Under the pieces are notes generated by a model. That model made no database searches. It was not told the origin of the DNA and was given only the letters and a program-made list of their open reading frames with translations. A stretch of DNA of 37,633 bases from Marine Group II euryarchaeote MED-G34 (GTDB taxonomy: Archaea > Thermoplasmatota > Poseidoniia > Poseidoniales > Thalassarchaeaceae), in contig NTJT01000010.1 of assembly GCA_002457605.1 (NCBI GenBank), forward strand, positions 1 through 37,633, written 5' to 3'. Shown piece by piece: positions 9,690 to 17,995 of the stretch (position 1 is the first letter of the stretch; every line of letters begins with the position of its first letter). Both the position numbers and the translations under genes were made by a program.

Positions 9690-9911
9690 ATGAGCAGTAC
9701 CCTCTCTGGATCGCACGGTGATGCAGTGCCCAAGGTGAAGCGACCCAAGAAGGGCTGGTTCAAGCCTGACAAGAAGAAGCCTCGCAGGGGTCCACGTGTC
9801 AAGGCGAGCGAGAAGGGTTTGCCACCGTGTCCGGCGTGTGGTAAGTGGAGTATGCAGAGGGACAACACGAAGAGCGAGCTGTACTGTGGTGCATGCGGCG
9901 CAATCATGTGA
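9690..9911 (+). CDS. Small basic zinc-ribbon protein
   Basis: KVKRPKKGWFKPDKKKPRRGPRVKASEKGLPPCPACGKWSMQRDNTKSELYCGACGAIM: Lys/Arg-rich N-terminus plus two CxxC knuckles. Confidence 0.6.
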   Translation: MSSTLSGSHGDAVPKVKRPKKGWFKPDKKKPRRGPRVKASEKGLPPCPACGKWSMQRDNTKSELYCGACGAIM

Positions 9912-10013
9912 GCGACATTCCATACGCCGCCCCCTCCTCGACTACCTGCCGCAGTGATGAGGAACCGCACCGGGTGCTTCGGGCGCCGCGAGTGATGGGC
10001 GATCTGAGCGGCA

Positions 10014-10778
10014 CTACAAATAAGTCACAACTAGTGCAAGCATATTCCACATCATGTGACAAGCAATAGATGGCAACAGACTACCGGTTCTCATTCTAAT
10101 CCATCCGTATATGATTCCGCCCATGAAGGCCGAACCGATGACGAAAGGGTCGACATGAACTAAACCAAACAAAATAGAGCTCCATATTATAGATGTCCAA
10201 TCTCCATGTTTCCTGTTGATTGCATCAAGTAGATATCCACGGAAAAATAACTCCTCTGCAATCGGAGTTACAATTGCAACTGATAGAAACAAGAAAGCGA
10301 TGTCAATAGAATTTGATCCCCAATCAGTACCCAAGTCAGTATTGGGAGATGGCTCACCAAGAATCTCAATCCATACTACAGCGTAAATTAAATTTAGAAT
10401 AAAATCGATGATTGTGACCACGATTGGGATTGCCAATAATAGGGCCGCAACTCTCTTCACTGAACCGAATCTCAGCATCTCCTTAATCCGCTCCAAACTA
10501 CCATCGACATAGATGAATAGGAGTACGAGAGGAATCAGAATGATTTCTACCAATAGTGAGGATATTGAAAATGCCAAACCATCGGACAGACCTGCCCAAT
10601 AAAAGGCAAACCAAAGCGCCAAAGTACCAACAATTGTCAGTAGCCACCATACTATGAGAAATGTCATGATTATTAGCCACGAGACCCAGGTTTTATCACT
10701 GGCACCGACGGATTTTTGTTTGATAGATAAGTCAGTAGCAACTCCTTGAAATGAGCCATTATAGGACTCATCCTCCAT
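10014..10778 (-). CDS. CPBP family (CAAX protease-like) intramembrane metalloprotease
   Basis: EELFFRGYLLDAI, SSILFGLVHVDPF, IACHMMWN motifs in a multi-TM protein. Confidence 0.88.
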   Translation of the reverse strand: MEDESYNGSFQGVATDLSIKQKSVGASDKTWVSWLIIMTFLIVWWLLTIVGTLALWFAFYWAGLSDGLAFSISSLLVEIILIPLVLLFIYVDGSLERIKEMLRFGSVKRVAALLLAIPIVVTIIDFILNLIYAVVWIEILGEPSPNTDLGTDWGSNSIDIAFLFLSVAIVTPIAEELFFRGYLLDAINRKHGDWTSIIWSSILFGLVHVDPFVIGSAFMGGIIYGWIRMRTGSLLPSIACHMMWNMLALVVTYL

Positions 10779-10854
10779 ATAGTGGGGGAGTGGATTAGGA
10801 CCCTTGAATCTTCGTGGTAATACAATGATGTATGGCTCAGGTTTACTGAATACC

Positions 10855-10874
10855 TCCGTTCCGATAGGAACGGA
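10855..10874. promoter_or_regulatory. Hairpin/inverted repeat TCCGTTCC-GATA-GGAACGGA
   Basis: 8-bp perfect stem between divergent genes, 55 nt before the DUF92 start. Confidence 0.6.
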
Positions 10875-10929
10875 CTTCTCACAAGGGAATCCTTCATGAC
10901 CGCCGCATAAGGCAGCATGAACGAGCAGA

Positions 10930-11679
10930 ATGGTGGATGTAGCGACCTATTTTTCCGACGACCAGATGATTTCCATCATTCTAGTCTCCACACTGCTGCT
11001 AGTATCCAAGCTTCGTGACATGCTCGACTTGAGCGGACTGCTCGCTGCCATGGTGGTCGGGCTCACCGTATCGCTGCTAGGGCACTGGACCTGGCTGGTA
11101 ATCCTCGTGCTCTTCCTCTTCGTCGGCTCCATGGCGACTAAGTGGCGCTTTGAGGAGAAGCGGGCATTAGCGATACAGGAGTCCAACGAGGGAGCAAGGG
11201 GTTGGCGTAATGTGATGGCGAATGGCGCGGCGGCCTCGTTGGTCGCGATTATGAGTTGGTTTGGAGAGGGAGATTGGTACTACCTAGCCGTAACATGCAG
11301 TGTCTCAGTGGCGCTGTCCGATACCCTAGCCTCGGAGATAGGCAGCCTCGATTTGAGGACTCGAAGTATCATCACCCTAGAAGCAGTTCCACCCGGAACC
11401 AATGGAGGAATGTCTCCGACAGGCACGGTGGCAGCGTTACTTGGAGCCCTGATTATCGCAGGAGGGGCAGTCTTGCTTGCTCCTGTCTTCGGCGAGTCCA
11501 TGAGCGCCATCAGCATCTTCGTCACAGTTACAATTGTAGGGTGGTTAGGTTGCCAAGTCGACTCGGTACTCGGAGAACTTCTCGAGAATAAGGGGTACAT
11601 TGGAAAGCACACAGTGAACTTCCTAGCAACTCTTTCAGGGGTTGCAATGGCCGTTGTTGTGGCTTTCAGGATTCTGTAA
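10930..11679 (+). CDS. DUF92 family integral membrane protein (TMEM19 / VTE6-like)
   Basis: SDTLASEIGSL...RSIITLEAVPPGTNGGMSPTGTVAALLGA, characteristic of DUF92, plus several TM segments. Confidence 0.85.
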   Translation: MVDVATYFSDDQMISIILVSTLLLVSKLRDMLDLSGLLAAMVVGLTVSLLGHWTWLVILVLFLFVGSMATKWRFEEKRALAIQESNEGARGWRNVMANGAAASLVAIMSWFGEGDWYYLAVTCSVSVALSDTLASEIGSLDLRTRSIITLEAVPPGTNGGMSPTGTVAALLGALIIAGGAVLLAPVFGESMSAISIFVTVTIVGWLGCQVDSVLGELLENKGYIGKHTVNFLATLSGVAMAVVVAFRIL

Positions 11680-11723
11680 CATCAAGACGTGGGGTTTCTA
11701 CTATACAGTATGGAGACAAGGCC

Positions 11724-14060
11724 ATGGGAGAAGGAGCAAACGCGTCTAGGACCGGTGTCCTAATTGCTCTGGCCCTGCTCCTAGTGATGACTTCTGCTGT
11801 ATCGATGGCGAATGCCCAGAATATCGAGGAGACTGAAGGGCCCGGAATTAACTGGGACCTCCCTGACAGTCACATGCTGTACCTGAAGGGAACCGAGGAA
11901 CAGCCGTTTCTAGATCGTAACTGGACCACGAACACTGGTCAGCCCTTGGGTAAGGCCGAGTTCACCAGAACCAGTTCCTCCCTTAACCCCAACCTCATCG
12001 ACATCCAATCCGCTCCTCTGGCAGAGTCGTTCAGGTTCGGAGGCAACATCACAGTGCGGCTGTTCGCATCTCTGGACTCGACCAATGACGGCTGCAGACT
12101 CACCAACGTGCTGCCTGGGGCTGCGGGTGCCGAGACCTCATTTTCTGTGACTTTGTCACTCGGTAGTAATGTGGTTCTAGATAACGTTCAGACCAATTCA
12201 CTGCCGATGGAGGAGTCATACCTCTCGGCCCACGAATTCACCGTACAAGCGTCCGATGTCAATGTCTCACTTTCATCGGGCGACCTCATCTCCTTGCAAG
12301 TTGACGTGCAGCACGACTGCTTGCAGCAGGGAGTGCTGTGGTGGGGAACCTATGACGCGACCTCGGGAATCATCTTCGATGGAGAGGTTATCGATCCGCA
12401 GCTGGACTACAGCATCGATTCTAACCGGATGGTAAGAGTCGAGTTCACACCGATATCACCCTGGGGCCCAGGGGACTTCGATGGCCAAGTACTCGAAATC
12501 GTCGGGCCACTAGACTGGGATGAGATGGTCCACGGCTTTGGAAAAGAGGATCAGCGGATGGAACATTTCGAGGCCCCTCATGGGACGAGGACTGGAGAGG
12601 CCAACAGGACGATTTTCACATGGTCTTCAGAGAAGCCACTCATCCCAGGGAGGTACATGATTGACGCCTGTTTCACAGTCACTGACCAAGATCCCGGGGA
12701 ATTGTGCGATGCAGTAGGTGTGCTGCGCTTTGAGGTCCCAGAAGATTCCAAGCCAATGTTGGCTTCGATGTGGGCTGCGGTTGTGGTTCCACTGGGCATA
12801 ATTGCATGGATTGGGGCCTCTATGAGAGAGGCTATGCTGCCTATACAGACCTATGCAATATTGCTTCTGCTCGCAATCACTGCACTCGGTCCCGCTATGT
12901 ACTTGCCCGACATCGATAGCAACGCTCCTAGGGAAGAGGGTGCGGCCCCCTCGTTTGCACTACTTTCTCATGATGGCGAATTGGTCAAACTTTCCGATTT
13001 GATATCAGGACACGACGCTGTCGTGGCTGGGCTGTTTCGAACCGGATCTCCCAATGCAATCAGGCAGTTTGATGATTTCAGAGGGGCGCAAATCATCAGT
13101 GACTCGGACATCGCCTTCATCCAGATTGCCACGGGAGAGGGGATTCAATCTGTCGATCTAGACACTTATTCATTGACTCTTAACGAGACATGGCCACTAC
13201 TGATGGACGAGGCCGATGCTGCAGTGGGCAAATCTTTCCCTAGCGGTGCTACCGACGCTGTTATTGTAATCGATTCAGCTGGTTTCGTCACAGATTGGCA
13301 GCCCGGTACTATGTCGGCGCTGGAGATAGACGAGGCCGTATCTTCGGCGTCTAGGGGCTCGGGGAACCACCCATTATCTCTGTTCTCAATCATAGTTGGT
13401 ACGGCATTGCTGCCAATGGTGGTTCTCGCTATGCCAAGGGACAGGAATCCCAAGGAGCCCGATGAACTACTATTCCCAGGTGCGGGTTCATTCATGACTG
13501 CAGTGGCCGCAGCCATCGGCTTCGGAATATGGGCACTTCCCGTGGCCTTGATGGCAGCATTCGGATTCGGAGCCTTCTGGATCTGGATTGAACTGCTGCT
13601 TGCATTGATTATGGTGTATCACGGCCTCTCCGTCCTCCTACGTGGTAGGATTCCTGAGGTTGAACATCTAGTCACAGTGGCGTACTTGCGGTTACCTGAT
13701 GGATTACGTGCATGGCGAGACCGAGCCAGTTTCGCCGAAGATGCCTATCTGGGCCTATGGCTAGCTTGGTTACTATGGCTACGAAACCCGGCATTGATTC
13801 CCCAAGGAGTGGGCGCTGTGGCCCGCTCGGACCTATTGGGCATCCCATTATCTGTCTTGGCCATGCTGGCCTTCCTCGTCGCGGCCGGTGTCATTGTCAA
13901 TCTCGCGCGCTTCATCGCCTTAGCACCCGGAAAACTCTCACGGGTGTTCGGCTGGCTGAGCGCGGGCATACGCCCGCGCGCGTGGGGGCTGGCGACAGCA
14001 ATCCTAGGGGCTTGGGTCGCACTCGCTCTTCTAGTGGGGCCAATTCTGGGCTCAATGTGA
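11724..14060 (+). CDS. Secreted/membrane protein: signal peptide, extracytoplasmic region, cysteine-less thioredoxin-like domain, multi-TM C-terminus
   Basis: N-terminal signal peptide (VLIALALLLVMTSAVSMANAQ); APSFALLSHDGELVKLSDLISGHDAVVAGLFRTGSPNAIRQFDDF...AVIVIDSAGFVTDW is thioredoxin/AhpC-TlpA-like but lacks the active-site cysteines; several TM segments follow. Confidence 0.65.
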   Translation: MGEGANASRTGVLIALALLLVMTSAVSMANAQNIEETEGPGINWDLPDSHMLYLKGTEEQPFLDRNWTTNTGQPLGKAEFTRTSSSLNPNLIDIQSAPLAESFRFGGNITVRLFASLDSTNDGCRLTNVLPGAAGAETSFSVTLSLGSNVVLDNVQTNSLPMEESYLSAHEFTVQASDVNVSLSSGDLISLQVDVQHDCLQQGVLWWGTYDATSGIIFDGEVIDPQLDYSIDSNRMVRVEFTPISPWGPGDFDGQVLEIVGPLDWDEMVHGFGKEDQRMEHFEAPHGTRTGEANRTIFTWSSEKPLIPGRYMIDACFTVTDQDPGELCDAVGVLRFEVPEDSKPMLASMWAAVVVPLGIIAWIGASMREAMLPIQTYAILLLLAITALGPAMYLPDIDSNAPREEGAAPSFALLSHDGELVKLSDLISGHDAVVAGLFRTGSPNAIRQFDDFRGAQIISDSDIAFIQIATGEGIQSVDLDTYSLTLNETWPLLMDEADAAVGKSFPSGATDAVIVIDSAGFVTDWQPGTMSALEIDEAVSSASRGSGNHPLSLFSIIVGTALLPMVVLAMPRDRNPKEPDELLFPGAGSFMTAVAAAIGFGIWALPVALMAAFGFGAFWIWIELLLALIMVYHGLSVLLRGRIPEVEHLVTVAYLRLPDGLRAWRDRASFAEDAYLGLWLAWLLWLRNPALIPQGVGAVARSDLLGIPLSVLAMLAFLVAAGVIVNLARFIALAPGKLSRVFGWLSAGIRPRAWGLATAILGAWVALALLVGPILGSM

Positions 14061-14161
14061 GTCTCTAATGATTCGTCAACTCACTAGAGAGTGCCTTCCA
14101 CATGGTTATCCAACTACCGAGATTATCATAAGAGCGAGGCCCTAGGACGATGCACTCCTTA

Positions 14162-14350
14162 GGGGGTATAGTATAACCTGGTAGTACCGCGGGCTCCAGT
14201 TGCACGGGAATGACGACAAGTGGTTTTTCTGATGGCTTTGATGACCAACTGGAGCACCGACCTGTCGCAACCCGAGAGCGTGCGCTTTCCGGGTGCACGC
14301 TAGGCGGAAGACACCCGCTGATCTGGGTTCAAATCCCAGTGCCCCCACCA
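14162..14350 (+). tRNA. tRNA-Trp (anticodon CCA at 14196-14198), with a 113-nt intron at 14200-14312 after position 37 and encoded CCA
   Basis: Acceptor GGGGGTA (14162-14168)/TGCCCCC (14340-14346); D stem GTAT/GTAC; anticodon stem GCGGG (14189-14193)/CCCGC (14314-14318); T arm CTGGG-TTCAAAT-CCCAG (14323-14339); discriminator A; CCA 14348-14350. Intron at the canonical archaeal tRNA-Trp site. Confidence 0.93.
14210..14260 (+). ncRNA. Box C/D guide RNA within the tRNA-Trp intron, predicted to direct 2'-O-methylation of C34
   Basis: Box C ATGACGA (14210-14216), D' CTGA (14229-14232), C' TGATGA (14239-14244), D variant CCGA (14257-14260). D guide CAACTGGAGC (14246-14255) is perfectly complementary to GCTCCAGTTG (14193-14202); the nucleotide 5 upstream of box D pairs with C34. 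Confidence 0.82.
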
Positions 14351-14409
14351 TTTCGGCATCTGCGTACAGCATTTCGAGCAACTCTGGCATAGGTTGGGTT
14401 GAAGGACTT

Positions 14410-14422
14410 CGCGTATTACGCG
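14410..14422. repeat. Perfect palindrome CGCGTA-T-TACGCG
   Basis: 13-nt inverted repeat ending 7 nt before the subtilase ATG. Confidence 0.6.
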
Positions 14423-14429
14423 TGACCCG

Positions 14430-16565
14430 ATGGACACCAAGGCACTCAACGCCGTCCTATGCGCTTTCTTACTGGTCCCACTAGCCGGGAGCGTAGCCCC
14501 TCCTCCTCTGTCCGAAATAGACAGCGAGGGGCTGCAACTGATGGGGCAAGGTCAGCAGACTACGGTTCCTGAACAAGTTGCCGTCAGTTGGGCCAACCCC
14601 GGGCCGTGGTGGGAATGGACTTCACTAGACATCGACAGGAATGGGATTCATGACTCCCTTCAAGAAAAATCTGGCATGGTGTGGGTTGGACTTTCATATT
14701 CCCGAGAAGTCACTATGTCTGATCATGAGGTGTTGAAATCCATGGGTTTCGAGGTTAAGATGGAGGCACACTCGGTTGACGCTGTTCTTCTAGGGCAAGT
14801 GAAATCTTCAGATTTGACAATTCTATCTCAGGTCGAAGGCGTCGTAATGGTCGAAGGATATGGTACAATCGAACTTTTCGGAGATATTCAGACTCCAGCG
14901 GTCAAGGCTAGAAATTCTACACTATACCCCGGAGCCTGGGACTTAGGAGTTACCGGCAGAGGAGTCAACATAGCCTTGACAGACACCGGAGTTGACAATG
15001 AGCATCCGGGCCTAGTTGGCAAATTTGTAGCTGGATACGACGCTGTTTGCTACAACCCAACCGACCCAAATTGCGTACTCGCAGGTTTTGGATTCAGGCC
15101 CACTGACGGTACTTTCGACCCAGACGATGGAAATCAGCACGGAACTGCATGCATGGGCATGGCTAGCGCAACCGGAATCGAGCCCGACGGAAGTCAATCT
15201 AACTTCACAGGCTCAGCACCAGATGCCAAACTAGTGGATGTACGTATAGGGACTGACTTAGGGGCGGGACCATTCGAAAACTACCTCCTAGAACAGGAAT
15301 TTTATGAATCGGCTATGAACGGTATTCAATGGATAATAGATCACAAGGACGATGCTTGGCAGGGCGCTTCGGAGGAGGATTATGGCATAGACATTATTTC
15401 TCTCTCATGGGGGATAACTAGTCACGAAACAGGAGGATCCGATGGTACCGATATGCATAGCAGGATTCTCGATGAGGCCATGGAGGAAGGAGTCACTGTT
15501 TCGGTTGCAGCAGGTAACTCCGGACCAGATAATGATGGACTAAGTGGAATGGGTTCTTCTTCGCTTTCAGTTACAGTCGGGGCTACTGATGATATGAACA
15601 CAATTGACCGTTCAGATGACACGGTTGCCAGCTATTCCAGTAGAGGCCCTAGGAGGGACAATGGCGATGGAAACCCTCTGGATGAGCTAAAGCCAGAAAT
15701 CAGCGCCCCAGGCACCAATATCATACAAGCCGAGGGTTGTGTGACAAGCGACGGGTGTAACAACTTCATCGGGGGCGACGCGTCTCAGAACACCTACACC
15801 GGCCGCGGCAGCGGAACCTCCTACGCTACTCCGGCGGTTTCTGGAGTCATCGCTTTAGTCATCGAGGCCAATGGCAATCTCACCCCTCTGCAGATTAAGG
15901 AAGTACTCAAGCAGACCGCGGAGCGCAGGGGTGAGCCCAGTGCCCCAGAAGTCGATCCCTACTGGAATCGCGACTTCGGATGGGGAATGGTCGACGCACG
16001 TGCAGCTGTCTCCCTCGCCCTTCATCTCGATGAGACCGGGCAGACCGAAGCAGTGGATGCCAGTCTCCAGAACCATCTGCTGAATCTAATCGATTCGAAT
16101 GGAACAATCAACGTCACCGGACACGCTTGGGGCCAACTCGGCAGCATTGAGGGAGTAGAGTTCAGAATCGACGGAGGAGAATGGCAGGATGCAACGTACT
16201 CCGCTGTTCCCGGAGAGATTGGCGCTCTTACACCTTTCATGTGGCATGTGATTCTAAATCCGACCAAACTCAGCGAGGGCAGCCATCAGATTGAGGTCAG
16301 AGCGATGGCTGAAGGCGCCTTCTCACTCCCTGTCCTAGTGACAGTGCACGGCACCGCTGGCAGCGCCACCGACTTCTCAGTTCCACCCATCGTCATTGTC
16401 GGCATCCTCGTCGTATTCGTGATTTGGGTAGCCTCTCTGGCTTTAGTTCGACTTCGCTCGGATGGCGAGATTGACAGCCTAATCTCAAGATTGAGGAAGG
16501 AGGATGATTCAGTCGTTGATGAAGTACTCGAAGCTGAATTAATCCCCGAACAGGGGCCTGAATAG
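14430..16565 (+). CDS. Secreted, membrane-anchored subtilisin-like serine protease (S8)
   Basis: Signal peptide; Asp motif VNIALTDTGVDNEHPGL; His motif DDGNQHGTACMGMASA; Ser motif GRGSGTSYATPAVSGVIAL; C-terminal TM helix. Confidence 0.95.
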   Translation: MDTKALNAVLCAFLLVPLAGSVAPPPLSEIDSEGLQLMGQGQQTTVPEQVAVSWANPGPWWEWTSLDIDRNGIHDSLQEKSGMVWVGLSYSREVTMSDHEVLKSMGFEVKMEAHSVDAVLLGQVKSSDLTILSQVEGVVMVEGYGTIELFGDIQTPAVKARNSTLYPGAWDLGVTGRGVNIALTDTGVDNEHPGLVGKFVAGYDAVCYNPTDPNCVLAGFGFRPTDGTFDPDDGNQHGTACMGMASATGIEPDGSQSNFTGSAPDAKLVDVRIGTDLGAGPFENYLLEQEFYESAMNGIQWIIDHKDDAWQGASEEDYGIDIISLSWGITSHETGGSDGTDMHSRILDEAMEEGVTVSVAAGNSGPDNDGLSGMGSSSLSVTVGATDDMNTIDRSDDTVASYSSRGPRRDNGDGNPLDELKPEISAPGTNIIQAEGCVTSDGCNNFIGGDASQNTYTGRGSGTSYATPAVSGVIALVIEANGNLTPLQIKEVLKQTAERRGEPSAPEVDPYWNRDFGWGMVDARAAVSLALHLDETGQTEAVDASLQNHLLNLIDSNGTINVTGHAWGQLGSIEGVEFRIDGGEWQDATYSAVPGEIGALTPFMWHVILNPTKLSEGSHQIEVRAMAEGAFSLPVLVTVHGTAGSATDFSVPPIVIVGILVVFVIWVASLALVRLRSDGEIDSLISRLRKEDDSVVDEVLEAELIPEQGPE

Positions 16566-16582
16566 CGAATCCGTAGGATTCG
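16566..16582. promoter_or_regulatory. Hairpin/inverted repeat CGAATCC-GTA-GGATTCG
   Basis: 7-bp perfect stem directly after the subtilase stop, 40 nt before the aminotransferase ATG. Confidence 0.6.
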
Positions 16583-16622
16583 AAGCGCCTTGTTCAAAGC
16601 CTAGAACTCTCGTCCGCAGGCC

Positions 16623-17771
16623 ATGGTGAGGTTCTCCGAGCGTGCGAATAGCATCCGTCCGACAGGAGTTCGCAGGATGTTTGACATGGCAGGGGATGAT
16701 GCCATTCAGTTCGGCTTGGGCGAACCCGACTTCCAACCTCCTCCGATTGCTATTGAGGCTTTTACCAAGGCGATGGAAGATGGTAGGAACAAGTACACCA
16801 CTACTGCCGGACTACCAGATTTGAGGGCGAAAATAGCCGAGATGTGGCATCACCTCGTCCCCAGTTTGGACGAATCCAACGTCTGTATCACGATGAGCGG
16901 AACCAATGGTCTCCTCGACATCTTCCTAGCTCTGGTCCAGCCAGGGGACAATGTACTCTTGCCAGAGCCATACTTCCCACTGTATCCTCCAGATGTAGTA
17001 ATCTGCGGTGGTGAGCCCAATCTGTATCCTTGCACCTTTGAGAACGGCTTCGTGCCAACCATAGAGGATCTGCAGAGCAGAGTCGACGAGAACACCGTAG
17101 CCATACTGTACAACTTCCCGAGTAATCCAACTGGGGGTAACGTCAATGAGTCACAGAGGGATGAACTGGTCACCTTCGCTATGGAGAACGACCTCTGGAT
17201 AATCACCGATGAAGTCTACGATCGTATCGTATACGACGGACCCCACGTCTCATTCCTTGGAGCGGGTTATGACAAGGTGATTATGGTACAGTCATTCTCC
17301 AAGACTTTCGCTATGACTGGATGGAGAATTGGATATCTGTTGTCTCCCGATGCTCAAGCAATGTCGCAACTGACTAAGATGCAATACTACGTAACTGCGT
17401 GCAGTAACGATGCAATGCAACACGCTGTCCTTGAGGCCCTCGTGAATGCTCCGGATTACCCGGAGGAGATGTGCTCAGAGTTCAAGGATAGGCGCGACTT
17501 GGTATGCGAACGACTCAATGCGATGCCCGGCGTCTCCTGCCACGTCCCCACCGGAGCGTTCTACGTGTTCCCCAAGGTGGATATCCCAGGGATGAACAGT
17601 GAGGAGATTTCAATGGCGCTGCTTGAGGGAGGAGTGCTATGCTCACCAGGTACGGCCTTCGGTGAGCTGGGCGAGGGCCACCTCCGTTTCGCCTACACTA
17701 TCTGTAGGGAAGATATCGACAAGGGCATGGATCGGGTCGAAGCAGTGTTGGCTGAGCTGAGGGGAGATTGA
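16623..17771 (+). CDS. Class I/II PLP-dependent aminotransferase (aspartate aminotransferase-like)
   Basis: LGEPDFQPP, NFPSNPTGG, ITDEVYDRIVYDG, SFSKTFAMTGWRIGYL (PLP lysine), HLRFAYTICREDI. Confidence 0.93.
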   Translation: MVRFSERANSIRPTGVRRMFDMAGDDAIQFGLGEPDFQPPPIAIEAFTKAMEDGRNKYTTTAGLPDLRAKIAEMWHHLVPSLDESNVCITMSGTNGLLDIFLALVQPGDNVLLPEPYFPLYPPDVVICGGEPNLYPCTFENGFVPTIEDLQSRVDENTVAILYNFPSNPTGGNVNESQRDELVTFAMENDLWIITDEVYDRIVYDGPHVSFLGAGYDKVIMVQSFSKTFAMTGWRIGYLLSPDAQAMSQLTKMQYYVTACSNDAMQHAVLEALVNAPDYPEEMCSEFKDRRDLVCERLNAMPGVSCHVPTGAFYVFPKVDIPGMNSEEISMALLEGGVLCSPGTAFGELGEGHLRFAYTICREDIDKGMDRVEAVLAELRGD

Positions 17772-17776
17772 TTCCA

Positions 17777-17995
17777 ATGACTCCCCTCGCATCCTTTGCA
17801 CTCTTCCTCACATCATTATTTATCGGGAGCGAGGCTTCTAGGATAGAGCCTAGAATATATCCACCAGCCATTTTGTTCACCTCTCTCGCTTCCTTGTCTC
17901 TGCTTGGCCCCACATCAATAGGATTCGGACTGTGTATGGGCTCGGGATGGGTGCTGTTGAACCAAGTTGCAGACCGATCTTTCCCTCTGCAGTAA
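17777..17995 (+). CDS. Small hypothetical hydrophobic protein
   Basis: ATG 6 nt after the aminotransferase stop; hydrophobic segments. Ends directly at the convergent gene's stop. Confidence 0.4.
   Translation: MTPLASFALFLTSLFIGSEASRIEPRIYPPAILFTSLASLSLLGPTSIGFGLCMGSGWVLLNQVADRSFPLQ

Noticed and set aside
9572-9970. Minus-strand ORFs (132 and 105 aa) opposite the zinc-ribbon gene
   Set aside because: No recognisable domain; the plus-strand ORF has two CxxC knuckles and a coherent composition.
14142-14390. ORFs overlapping the tRNA-Trp region on both strands
   Set aside because: They lie on the tRNA gene and its intron; the RNA gene has far better support.
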